The position numbers and the translations under genes are program-made. DNA of 12,463 nt from RYN-433 sp036558265 (GTDB lineage: Bacteria > Planctomycetota > Phycisphaerae > Tepidisphaerales > Tepidisphaeraceae): NCBI GenBank assembly GCA_036558265.1, contig DATBFY010000317.1:1-12463 (forward strand), written 5' to 3'. Positions 1 to 6,872 of the stretch are shown here, piece after piece (position 1 is the first letter of the stretch; every line of letters starts with the position of its first letter). The notes under the pieces were generated by a model. It worked only from the letters and a program-made list of their open reading frames with translations. It did not search any database and was not told the DNA's origin.

Positions 1-901
<901 letters not shown>

Positions 902-974
902 ATCCGTCCGCTCCTTCCCTTAACAACCAATGCGGAATTGAGCCGGCCAAATTCTCTTTGACGCCGGATTTAGC

Positions 975-1541
975 TCACTTTTCGGGTCGCGATCCCCGTT
1001 GGCCGATTTGCGCCACGATCCATGCCCGGGCAAACGACCAGTGCCGATATGCGGTCGCCGTGGAAATGCCAGCGACGGCGGCGGCGTGTTCAACCGATAA
1101 TCCGGCGAAATAGCGCAGTTCCATGAGCTTTGCACTCAGCGGATCATGAGCCGCCAGCTCGCGCAGCGTTTCATCGATTGCCAGCACGGCATCGGGAGCG
1201 GCGAGATCGCCTGCATCTTCAAGTGAAACGCGTTCCCAGTCGCCGCCGCGCTTGTCGGCGTTTCTGGCACGGGCGTGATCCACGAGAATGCGTCGCATCG
1301 CCTCGGCGGCGGCGGCGAAAAAGTGTCCGCGGTTCTGCCAGCCCGGATCCTGTTTGCCGACCAAGCGGATATATGCCTCATGAACCAGCGCGGTTGCCTG
1401 CAGCGTATGGTCCGCCGATTCGCCGTTCATGCGCTGCGCAGCCAGCTTGCGGAGTTCATCGTAAACCAGCGGCAACAACTCCGAAGCGGCCTTAGCGTCG
1501 CCGGAATCGATGGCCTGAAGGATCTGAGTGACATCGGGCAT
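975..1541 (-). CDS. ECF-type RNA polymerase sigma factor (planctomycete/acidobacterial Sigma70_ECF family)
   Basis: A 188-residue alternative sigma factor that would direct RNA polymerase to a dedicated promoter set. Region 2 shows the family pattern LVHEAYIRLVG (about residues 52-62), then WQNRGHFFAAAAEAMRRILVD (69-89) and HARARNADKRGG. Region 4 holds LMELRYFAGLSVEHAAAVAGIS and TATAYRHWSFARAW (about 139-174), a helix-turn-helix for the -35 element. I start it at the ATG whose product begins MPDVTQILQAIDSGD, because family members begin this way. A GTG at 1631 would add 30 arginine-rich residues that look like untranslated leader. No strong Shine-Dalgarno sequence precedes the chosen ATG. No anti-sigma gene is visible. 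The Ser/Thr kinase follows directly, and such sigma-kinase pairs are a known planctomycete theme in which phosphorylation may replace the anti-sigma switch. Confidence 0.92.
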   Translation of the reverse strand: MPDVTQILQAIDSGDAKAASELLPLVYDELRKLAAQRMNGESADHTLQATALVHEAYIRLVGKQDPGWQNRGHFFAAAAEAMRRILVDHARARNADKRGGDWERVSLEDAGDLAAPDAVLAIDETLRELAAHDPLSAKLMELRYFAGLSVEHAAAVAGISTATAYRHWSFARAWIVAQIGQRGSRPEK

Positions 1542-1726
1542 GCGCGTGGGGAAAGAGCATACCGCAAATCGCCGCCTCGGACGGCAAATCGCATACTTTT
1601 TGAGGTGGGTACTGACCGCAGGACTTTCCACGCCGACGACAGCTGCCGTGCCAAAGACCTCGCAATCAACACCGCCTCGTCACCCACCCCCTGCGGCGGT
1701 AACGTCGCGGTCTGATGGAAACGTTC

Positions 1727-1798
1727 GGTCAGCGCCCGCTCGTCGGCATTGTTGTCGACGTTCAGGAAGCCTTGGTCGGCGTAACGATGGAGTGCGTC
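1727..1798 (-). pseudogene. Possible remnant of an IS66-like transposase C-terminus
   Basis: In one minus-strand frame, directly after a TAA codon, the translation reads DALHRYADQGFLNVDNNADE and then RALT. IS66-family transposases carry a conserved D-N-N-x-x-E-R-A/x-L motif near the end of the DDE domain, preceded by a tyrosine and an x-D-G-x-L-x-I-D stretch, which this resembles. The frame continues without the usual following motif (GRKNWLFAGS), and I found no terminal inverted repeats or other transposase pieces. At best this is a decayed fragment of about 24 codons; it may be chance. Confidence 0.25.
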
Positions 1799-1989
1799 TT
1801 ACTGGTTGAGAGCGTGGGTGCCCTCGCTGCGCATCGCCGGAAGTGTTCGACACACATCGAGAATCTTCGAAAGGACCCATGTTTTCACGGGAACGACGCG
1901 CAGTTTCGAACTCGTTTTCGCCCCAGTTAACAGCCCGCCAGAAAGAGAGAATGGTTATGAACAGGGTTTCGATCGGGGAGCTTTGAAAT

Positions 1990-2011
1990 CGGTAGCGGAA
2001 CTGGGCTACCG
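1990..2011 (+). other. Hairpin, 7-bp perfect stem with 8-nt loop
   Basis: CGGTAGC and GCTACCG are exact reverse complements around the loop GGAACTGG. It lies about 300 bp upstream of the sigma-54 activator start. No U-tract follows, so it does not look like an intrinsic terminator. Together with the hairpin at 2026-2055 it may form part of a structured leader RNA. The strand is given as that of the downstream gene; DNA symmetry alone does not define it. Confidence 0.4.
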
Positions 2012-2025
2012 ACGAGTTAACTGAG

Positions 2026-2055
2026 AACCCTGAGGACGAAAGTCTCCGGGGTTCG
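2026..2055 (+). other. Hairpin capped by a GAAA (GNRA) tetraloop
   Basis: GAACCCTGAGGAC can pair with GTCTCCGGGGTTC over 13 positions, with two G-U wobbles and one A-C mismatch, around the loop GAAA. GNRA loops are markedly stable in RNA and common in riboswitches and ribozymes, and they form only if the plus strand is transcribed. A short T-rich run (about 2061-2065) follows at some distance. I could not match it to any riboswitch class that I know. Confidence 0.4.
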
Positions 2056-2217
2056 TTGCTTTTGGCCAGTGTTTACAAGGGGTTACGAACGGGGTGGTTC
2101 TCTGAAAGTCGGCGGCAAGAACGGCGCGAGCGCGGTCGGAGGACGGGCGCGATCGTGCGATAGCAAGAAACTCTCAGATTCTCCAGTTAACAGGACGCGC
2201 AAGTTAACAACACCGTA

Positions 2218-2237
2218 TCGATCGGGGTCCCGATCGA
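2218..2237. promoter_or_regulatory. 20-bp inverted repeat, candidate operator upstream of the sigma-54 activator
   Basis: The sequence TCGATCGGGGTCCCGATCGA is a perfect inverted repeat with 9-bp arms around GT. It ends 76 bp before the proposed start of the sigma-54 activator gene. The left arm plus one base, TCGATCGGGG, recurs at 1969-1978. No T-run follows, so an operator is more plausible than a terminator. The cognate protein is unknown. Confidence 0.4.
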
Positions 2238-2313
2238 AACCCGCGTGCTCTGACGCGTCGCCAAGTGTCTGGACTGTGAGTTCAGGCTGGGGCCGTGTAA
2301 CCTCGTGTCTTGA

Positions 2314-3663
2314 ATGTCCGAGCCAGACATGCTTCCCCTCACGATCCTCGTCGTCGATGACGAGCCGAACATCCGAAAGACGCTGTCGCTGGGCCTTGAG
2401 GCGGAGGGGCACTACGTCCTGGCGGTCGGCAACGCGGCGGACGCGCTGGCGGAGGTTGCCGATCGCTCGGTGGACCTCGCGTTCACCGATCTGCGTCTGG
2501 GGACCGCGTCGGGCCTGGACCTGATCCCGGCGCTGCTGGCGCGCAGCCCGTGGACCCGCATCGTGGTGATCACGGCGTTCCCGGGCGTCGAGACGGCGGT
2601 GGAATCGATGAAACGGGGGGCGGCGGACTACCTGTCCAAGCCGTTCACGCCCGCCCAGGTCGCGGAGGTTACGCGCCGGGTGGCCGAGCGGCGTGCCCTG
2701 GAGCGAAAGGTCTCCGAGGTGCGGGACGCGTCGGGCGAGGGCGAGACGATCCTCCTGGGGAGCACGAACGCGGCGATGCGCGCCGCGATCGAAGTCGCGC
2801 GTCAGGTGGCGGCAAGCGACGCGACCGTCCTGATCCGTGGGGAGAGCGGCACGGGCAAAGGTGTACTGGCGCGGGCCATCCACGCGTGGAGCGGGCGCGC
2901 CGCTGGGCCCTTCGCGACCGTCTCGTGTCCGTCCTTGTCGGGCCAACTCCTTGAGAGCGAGTTGTTCGGTCACGCCCGGGGGGCGTTCACCGGGGCTGTG
3001 CGCGACAACCTCGGGCGGATCGCGGCGACCTCCGGTGGGACGCTTTTTCTTGACGAGGTCGGCGACCTTCCTCTCGAACTGCAGCCCAAGCTCCTGCGGT
3101 TCCTGCAGGACCACGAGTACGAGCGTGTGGGCGACACGGTCACGCGCCGCGCCGACGTACGAGTGTTGACGGCCACGAACGCAGACCTGGTCGGCGCCAT
3201 GCGGGACGGGCGTTTCCGCGAAGATCTGTATTACCGGCTCAACGTGATCGAGATCTACCTTCCCCCGTTGCGCGAGCGGGCCGACGACGTGCCGCCGCTC
3301 GCCGAGGCGATGCTCGGATCACTGCGGCGCGGCAAGCCGGTCCTCGGCTTTGCGCCCGAGGCGATGGAGGTCTTAAAGGCTTACGCGTGGCCTGGGAACG
3401 TGCGGGAGCTCAGGAACGTCGTCGAGCGCGCCGTGATCCTGTGCCAGGGCGAGCGGGTCGGCACGGAACATCTCCCGCCCAACCTTGCCCAGGGTCTGGT
3501 GACCCCCGCACCCGAGGTTGGCGGACTGGTGACGCTGGACGCCGTAGAGGAGGCGCATATTCGGCGGGTGCTCGCCGCGACCAAGACGCTCGACGAGGCC
3601 GCCCACGTGCTGGGAATCGACGCCGCCACCCTGTGGCGACGGCGCAAGAAGTACGGCATTTAG
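2314..3663 (+). CDS. Sigma-54-dependent response regulator (NtrC family, AlgB-like)
   Basis: A 449-residue enhancer-binding protein that, once phosphorylated, should hydrolyse ATP to open sigma-54 promoters. The receiver domain (about 9-125) has the acidic pair D15-D16, phosphoacceptor D59 in FTDLRLG, T87 and K109. The AAA+ domain (about 145-385) has Walker A GESGTGKG (176-183), an intact sigma-54-contacting GAFTGA loop (223-228), Walker B GGTLFLDEVG (241-250) and sensor-II WPGNVREL (359-366). A Fis-type helix-turn-helix ends the protein (about 425-447, TLWRRRKKYGI), an ending I associate with AlgB-type regulators. All catalytic motifs are intact. The start could also be the second ATG five codons in (2329); neither has a clear Shine-Dalgarno sequence. 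The sensor kinase gene follows after 211 bp on the same strand and is the probable partner. Confidence 0.95.
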   Translation: MSEPDMLPLTILVVDDEPNIRKTLSLGLEAEGHYVLAVGNAADALAEVADRSVDLAFTDLRLGTASGLDLIPALLARSPWTRIVVITAFPGVETAVESMKRGAADYLSKPFTPAQVAEVTRRVAERRALERKVSEVRDASGEGETILLGSTNAAMRAAIEVARQVAASDATVLIRGESGTGKGVLARAIHAWSGRAAGPFATVSCPSLSGQLLESELFGHARGAFTGAVRDNLGRIAATSGGTLFLDEVGDLPLELQPKLLRFLQDHEYERVGDTVTRRADVRVLTATNADLVGAMRDGRFREDLYYRLNVIEIYLPPLRERADDVPPLAEAMLGSLRRGKPVLGFAPEAMEVLKAYAWPGNVRELRNVVERAVILCQGERVGTEHLPPNLAQGLVTPAPEVGGLVTLDAVEEAHIRRVLAATKTLDEAAHVLGIDAATLWRRRKKYGI

Positions 3664-3688
3664 AAACCTACCTCGTTCAACCAACACA

Positions 3689-3703
3689 CCGCGGACCCCG
3701 CGG
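3689..3703 (+). other. Small GC hairpin after the sigma-54 activator gene
   Basis: CCGCGG, loop ACC, CCGCGG forms a 6-bp all-GC stem starting 25 bp after the stop codon of the sigma-54 activator. No T-tract follows, so it is at most a weak or factor-assisted terminator, or a processing or stability hairpin. Confidence 0.3.
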
Positions 3704-3725
3704 GCAGCGCTGGTCAGGTCGCGGA

Positions 3726-3738
3726 TTGCAGAATTCAA
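3726..3738. promoter_or_regulatory. Upstream 13-bp inverted repeat, candidate activator site 1
   Basis: TTGCA-GAA-TTCAA is an inverted repeat with 5-bp arms, a 3-bp spacer and one mismatch. It has the same geometry as the perfect repeat at 3758-3770, and the two centres are 32 bp apart, close to three helical turns. That fits tandem dimer sites for a Fis-type helix-turn-helix activator upstream of the histidine kinase gene. Binding is inferred. Confidence 0.35.
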
Positions 3739-3757
3739 TAAGGAGTGGCGCGGGACA

Positions 3758-3770
3758 TTGCATCCTGCAA
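3758..3770. promoter_or_regulatory. Upstream 13-bp inverted repeat, candidate activator site 2
   Basis: TTGCA-TCC-TGCAA is a perfect inverted repeat with 5-bp arms and a 3-bp spacer. Its centre lies about 84 bp upstream of the -24 GG of the sigma-54-like element at 3847-3862, within the usual range for enhancer sites of NtrC-type proteins. The neighbouring gene encodes such a protein, which makes self-circuit control plausible but unproven. Confidence 0.4.
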
Positions 3771-3846
3771 CGGCCGGGTAGCAGTCGAGACCGTGCTCAG
3801 CCGTTCTACGGGTCGTTTCGGGGGCTAATGCGGCCAATTGAGGCCG

Positions 3847-3862
3847 TGGCACACTTCTCGCA
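3847..3862 (+). promoter_or_regulatory. Candidate sigma-54 (-24/-12) promoter before the sensor kinase
   Basis: TGGCACACTTCTCGCA matches the sigma-54 consensus TGGCAC-N5-TTGCW with correct GG-to-GC spacing and one mismatch (TTGC is TCGC). Transcription would begin near 3873. This conflicts with the GGAGGG Shine-Dalgarno-like sequence at 3865-3870, which would then not be transcribed. A short-leader transcript with translation from ATG 3884 would be needed, or the match is fortuitous. Confidence 0.4.
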
Positions 3863-3874
3863 TTGGAGGGCCCC

Positions 3875-5812
3875 GTGACAAGCATGTTCGGGCTTCGACA
3901 GAAATTGTTAATGGGATTCGGCGGGGTCCTGGCGATCCTCCTCGCCGTCGGCGCGCTGAGCGTCATCGTCCTGCGGCAGTACAGCGGGGCGCTGCAGAAG
4001 TTCCTGACCGAGAACTACCGCAGTGTCGAGTACGGGCAGGTGATGAAGGAAGACTTGGAGCGGCTGGACGACGTGGCCGAGCGGGCGATGACGTCGCCCC
4101 CCGACCTTGATGACCTGAAGGTGGCCGGGGCGCGTGCGCGGGATGAGTTCGAGAATAACCGGTGGCTGGAGAGTCAGAACGTCACGCTTCACCCGCGGGA
4201 GGACCAACTGGTCGCGGAACTGAACGACGCGTGGGGGAAATACACCGCCGCCCACGAGACCGTCCTGGATGCGACCAGGCCGCCCGGCCTGCGAGATGAC
4301 GCGCTGAAAGCCGTGAACAGTCTTTCGCCTCAGATTCGACGAGTCGCCCAGGAGATCATCTCGATCAACCTGCGGAACATGGTCGAACAGGACGGCCAGG
4401 TGCGGCAGACCGCCCACAATGCACAACGTGCGCTATTCGTCCTGAGCGCGGTAGGGGTGGCGCTGGCCGTGTTGTTCGTGATCGTCCTGAGCGGTCGCAT
4501 CCTGCGTCCCTTGAGAGCGCTCACCGACTCGGCTCGCCAGATCGAGCGCGGGGACCTTGACCTGATCGTCCCGGTGCGGTCACGCGACGAGGTGGGGCAG
4601 CTCGCCGAGGCGTTCAACTCGATGGCCGCCAAGCTGCGCGACTTCCGCCGCAGCGATCGCGCGAAGCTCGTGCGGACACAGCGGACGACGCAGCTGGCGG
4701 TCAACAGCCTGCCGGACGCCGTCGCCGTGGTCGGCCCGGACCGGACGGTTGAACTGGCGAACGACGCGGCGCGGAAACTCTTCGACATCCGCCCCGATCG
4801 GCCGCTCGCGGCCGCGCGGGTGGAAGGCCTGGCGGACATGTTCGAGCAGGCGTGGCGCTCGGGGCAGGCGACGCAGGCGAAAGGCTACGAAGGGGCGATC
4901 CAGGTCTTCGACGAGACCGGCGAGCGGTTCTTCCTGCCGCTAGCGGTACCGATTGTCGAGGGTGCGGGCGCGGACAAGCAGATCCTGGGCGTGACGCTGG
5001 TGCTGGCGGACGTGACGAACCTGCGGCGATTGGACGAGATGAAGAGCGGGATGCTTTCGGTGGTGAGCCACGAGCTTAAGACGCCGCTGACCAGTATCCG
5101 GATGGCGGTCCACCTGCTGCTGGAGGAGCGAGTGGGGGCGCTCTCGCCCAAGCAGGTCGAGCTGCTGATCGCCGCGCGCGACGACAGCGATCGGTTGAAC
5201 CAGATCATCGAGAATCTCCTCGACATGGGGCGAATGGAATCCGGTCGGGTGAAGATGGACCTGCACCCGGTTCGGGCGGAGGCATTGGTCAACGACGCCA
5301 CCGGGGCGATCGAGGCCGCGTACCAGGACAAGGGCGTGGATATGACCGTCGACGTGCCGGGTGACGTGCCCGACGCGCTGGCGGACGAGACGCGGATCGA
5401 TCACGTCTTCTCCAATCTTCTGGGCAATGCGCTGCGCTACACACCGCCGGGAGGGCGAGTACGGGTCTGGGCGGCGGCCGAGCCGGAGGTTGTGCGGTTT
5501 ACGGTGGAGGACAGCGGCCCAGGCATTCCGCGGCAGTACCTGGCGCGCGTGTTCGAACGGTTCTTCCGCGTGCCCGGACAGTCGGGGGGAACCGGTGCGG
5601 GGCTCGGACTGGCGATCGCCCGGGAGATCGTCGAGGCGCACGGAGGCACGATCGGCGTGGAGGGCGGCCAGGGGCAGGGGGCCCGGTTTACCTTCACGTT
5701 ACGGCGTGCGGACCGTGCGGCGCCTGCTGGGGGCACGGATGAACATCAGCGGTCGCCATATACCACGGGGGTCGGGTCGAGTTCCGGGAACGGGCGCGGA
5801 GGTCTGTCATGA
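3875..5812 (+). CDS. Membrane sensor histidine kinase (HAMP-PAS-HisKA-HATPase, KinB-like)
   Basis: A 645-residue inner-membrane sensor that should autophosphorylate and pass phosphate to a response regulator, probably the preceding sigma-54 activator and/or the following receiver-TPR protein. TM1 spans about residues 10-33 and an extracytoplasmic sensor region follows to about 185, predicted helical and rich in charged residues. Then come TM2 (about 187-207), HAMP (208-260) and a PAS-like domain (272-385). HisKA has SHELKTPLTSIR with H399. The ATPase domain has the N-box NLLGNALRYTP, EDSGPGIP and GTGAGLGLAI (to about 581). A low-complexity tail follows. The architecture resembles KinB and PhoR-type kinases. 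I chose GTG 3875 because GGAGGG lies 4 nt upstream; TTG 3863 or ATG 3884 are alternatives. Its stop overlaps the next start (ATGA), implying translational coupling. Confidence 0.93.
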   Translation: MTSMFGLRQKLLMGFGGVLAILLAVGALSVIVLRQYSGALQKFLTENYRSVEYGQVMKEDLERLDDVAERAMTSPPDLDDLKVAGARARDEFENNRWLESQNVTLHPREDQLVAELNDAWGKYTAAHETVLDATRPPGLRDDALKAVNSLSPQIRRVAQEIISINLRNMVEQDGQVRQTAHNAQRALFVLSAVGVALAVLFVIVLSGRILRPLRALTDSARQIERGDLDLIVPVRSRDEVGQLAEAFNSMAAKLRDFRRSDRAKLVRTQRTTQLAVNSLPDAVAVVGPDRTVELANDAARKLFDIRPDRPLAAARVEGLADMFEQAWRSGQATQAKGYEGAIQVFDETGERFFLPLAVPIVEGAGADKQILGVTLVLADVTNLRRLDEMKSGMLSVVSHELKTPLTSIRMAVHLLLEERVGALSPKQVELLIAARDDSDRLNQIIENLLDMGRMESGRVKMDLHPVRAEALVNDATGAIEAAYQDKGVDMTVDVPGDVPDALADETRIDHVFSNLLGNALRYTPPGGRVRVWAAAEPEVVRFTVEDSGPGIPRQYLARVFERFFRVPGQSGGTGAGLGLAIAREIVEAHGGTIGVEGGQGQGARFTFTLRRADRAAPAGGTDEHQRSPYTTGVGSSSGNGRGGLS

Positions 5813-6606
5813 CTGGCGGCAAACCCAAGATCCTGATCACCGACGACGAGCGGAACATCCGCCTGATGCTCCGCACGGCTTTAGAGCCGGAGGGGTACGC
5901 GATCGAGGAGGCGGGGGACGGCCGCGAAGCGCTCGAGATGATCGAGCGGTCGTCCCCGGACCTGATCATCCTCGACCTGAACATGCCCGTGCTGGACGGG
6001 ATGAGCGTGCTCGAGCGGCTGGAAGTGAACGATGCGGCGCGGCGGTCAAAGGTCGTCGTGCTCACTGCGTACGGGTCGATCCCGGCGGCGGTGCGGGCGA
6101 CGCGGCTTGGGGCGGTCGACTTCATCGAGAAGCCGGTCACGCCCGACGAGCTGCGCGAGATGGTGCGCGACGTGCTGGCGGAGGCGGCGAAGGCGCCGCC
6201 GCGGCCGCCGAGCGAGCGGGAACTGGCCGGCGGATACGACGCCGTGCTCGCCCGCGTGCGCAAGGCGCTGCGCGCCGACGACATGGCCACCGCCGAATCG
6301 CTGCTGATGCACGCCGCGGACCTCTCCGCCGGGCGCGATGCGCCCTATTTCAACCTCCTGGCGGTGCTCTACGAGGCACAGGGTATCTGGCGTCTGGCGA
6401 AGAAGTTCTATCACAAGGCCATGCGGGCCGACCACAAGTACGGGCCGGCCGAGCAGAACGTCCGCCGGATGTACGAGCTCGAGAGCTTCGCCCGCACGAC
6501 CGTGCCGGTGGCCCTTGGGGACGAACACAAGCCGTCGGCGCTGGAGCAACTGATTCACGAAATCCACGACCGGCCGGGACGCGAACAAGCGGGTCGGCAA
6601 GCCTGA
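5809..6606 (+). CDS. Response regulator with receiver and C-terminal TPR-like domain
   Basis: A 265-residue protein with an intact receiver domain (about 7-125): acidic pair D12-D13, phosphoacceptor D56 in LDLNMP, T86 and K108. A proline-rich linker (about 129-135) leads to a helical region (about 142-225). That region contains a TPR-like helix pair, starting APYFNLLAVLYEAQG and continuing through LAKKFYHKAMRADHKYGPAE. There is no DNA-binding domain, so output is probably by protein-protein contact. The start overlaps the histidine kinase stop by the ATGA arrangement and has GGAGG 6 nt upstream, so the two are almost certainly co-translated and functionally paired. The partner of the TPR module is unknown. 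The gene ends 86 bp before the kdp-associated small gene, so read-through into kdp is possible. Confidence 0.92.
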   Translation: MTGGKPKILITDDERNIRLMLRTALEPEGYAIEEAGDGREALEMIERSSPDLIILDLNMPVLDGMSVLERLEVNDAARRSKVVVLTAYGSIPAAVRATRLGAVDFIEKPVTPDELREMVRDVLAEAAKAPPRPPSERELAGGYDAVLARVRKALRADDMATAESLLMHAADLSAGRDAPYFNLLAVLYEAQGIWRLAKKFYHKAMRADHKYGPAEQNVRRMYELESFARTTVPVALGDEHKPSALEQLIHEIHDRPGREQAGRQA

Positions 6607-6692
6607 ACTGATCTACGTCGGCGCCCGCGCGCGCGAGCGAAGGTCTGCTCAGTGCTCAACTTCAACGGCTTCGAAATCAAAGGAAAGATGCA
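6607..6692 (+). other. Short spacer before the kdp genes
   Basis: This 86-bp spacer contains an alternating CG tract (CGCGCGCGCG, 6626-6635), a direct repeat TGCTCA-G-TGCTCA (6647-6659) and the ribosome-binding AGGA of the next gene. I see neither a clear -35/-10 or -24/-12 promoter nor a terminator hairpin with a T-run. Co-transcription of the regulatory genes with kdp is therefore possible. Confidence 0.4.
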
Positions 6693-6776
6693 ATGGCAGA
6701 CGTCGTCTTCATCGTCGTCACGGTCGCGTTCTTCGCGATCAGCATCCTGTACACGCACGCGTGTGGAAAGCTCTAG
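6693..6776 (+). CDS. 27-residue membrane peptide preceding kdpF
   Basis: A very small gene. ATG 6693 has AGGA 8 nt upstream, and the product is 27 residues with one hydrophobic segment (VVFIVVTVAFFAISILY) followed by a short polar tail, THACGKL. The size, single helix and C-terminal cysteine resemble unnamed small proteins often seen just upstream of kdpF in other bacteria; that resemblance is from memory of the family. The stop lies only 3 nt before the kdpF start, so it is part of the kdp operon. It may be an accessory subunit of the Kdp pump or a translational leader. No role can be assigned from the sequence. Confidence 0.75.
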   Translation: MADVVFIVVTVAFFAISILYTHACGKL

Positions 6777-6779
6777 GCC

Positions 6780-6863
6780 ATGGAAAACATCATCGTCGGA
6801 CTCATCGCGGTGGGACTGCTGGTCTACCTCTTCGCGGCCATGCTGCGCCCGGAGAAATTCTAA
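6780..6863 (+). CDS. kdpF: Potassium-transporting ATPase small subunit KdpF
   Basis: A 27-residue peptide with one membrane helix (IIVGLIAVGLLVYLFAAML) and the typical KdpF ending LRPEKF. KdpF is the lipid-like stabilising subunit of the KdpFABC K+ pump, packed against KdpA and KdpB. It starts 3 nt after the previous small gene and ends 9 nt before kdpA, whose ribosome-binding AAAGGA overlaps the end of kdpF. Its position directly before kdpA is the standard operon position. The length is close to that of known KdpF proteins (about 29 residues). Confidence 0.93.
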   Translation: MENIIVGLIAVGLLVYLFAAMLRPEKF

Positions 6864-6872
6864 AGGATCAAC

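Larger units (their letters stand above)
1926..2208. repeat. Cluster of four GTTAAC palindromes, two within an 11-bp direct repeat
   Basis: GTTAAC occurs at 1926-1931, 2016-2021, 2186-2191 and 2203-2208. The first and third lie in an identical 11-mer CCAGTTAACAG (1923-1933 and 2183-2193). I did not notice the hexamer elsewhere in the window, and an AT-rich hexamer should be scarce at this GC content. The last two sites are 17 bp apart. They sit upstream of the sigma-54 activator gene and could be operators, but no regulator is assigned. Confidence 0.5.
1542..2313. other. Gene-free stretch between divergent transcription units
   Basis: About 770 bp separates the minus-strand sigma factor gene from the plus-strand sigma-54 activator gene. 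Several open frames cross it, but none has a recognisable product, good start or family match; arginine- and proline-rich shadow translations dominate. What it does hold is annotated separately: a possible transposase remnant (1727-1798), a cluster of GTTAAC palindromes (1926-2208), two hairpins (1990-2055) and an inverted repeat (2218-2237). The promoters of both flanking units must lie here, but I could not assign a convincing -35/-10 or -24/-12 pair. Confidence 0.6.

Noticed and set aside
1961..2030. Cyclic di-GMP (GEMM-I) riboswitch, suggested by ACAGGG and GGTAGC...GCTACCGA
   Set aside because: The first GEMM hairpin with its GAAA loop and the conserved GACGCAAAGCC segment are missing, and the GAAA hairpin is on the wrong side.
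2026..2055. Hammerhead ribozyme, suggested by CTGAGGACGAAAGTC
   Set aside because: CUGANGA and GAAA are separated by a single base, leaving no stem II, and no flanking stems I and III with a cleavage-site triplet could be drawn.
2083..3114. 343-codon minus-strand open frame opposite the sigma-54 activator gene
   Set aside because: Its translation is Arg/Asp/Gln-rich with no motifs, and it runs antisense through the receiver and AAA+ domains. Long antisense frames are expected from high-GC codon bias.
3746..3762. Second sigma-54-like element TGGCGCGGGACATTGCA
   Set aside because: The GG-to-GC spacing is one base too long and the -24 part is TGGCGC. Sigma-54 is strict about this spacing, so the 3847-3862 match is preferred.
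5361..6611. 416-codon plus-strand open frame overlapping the kinase end and receiver-TPR gene
   Set aside because: It is out of frame with two clearly real genes and its translation is Arg/Gly-rich nonsense without motifs.
6607..6692. Cyclic di-AMP (ydaO/kdp-type) riboswitch upstream of kdp
   Set aside because: The spacer is only 86 bp, too short for that riboswitch, and contains none of its conserved elements.
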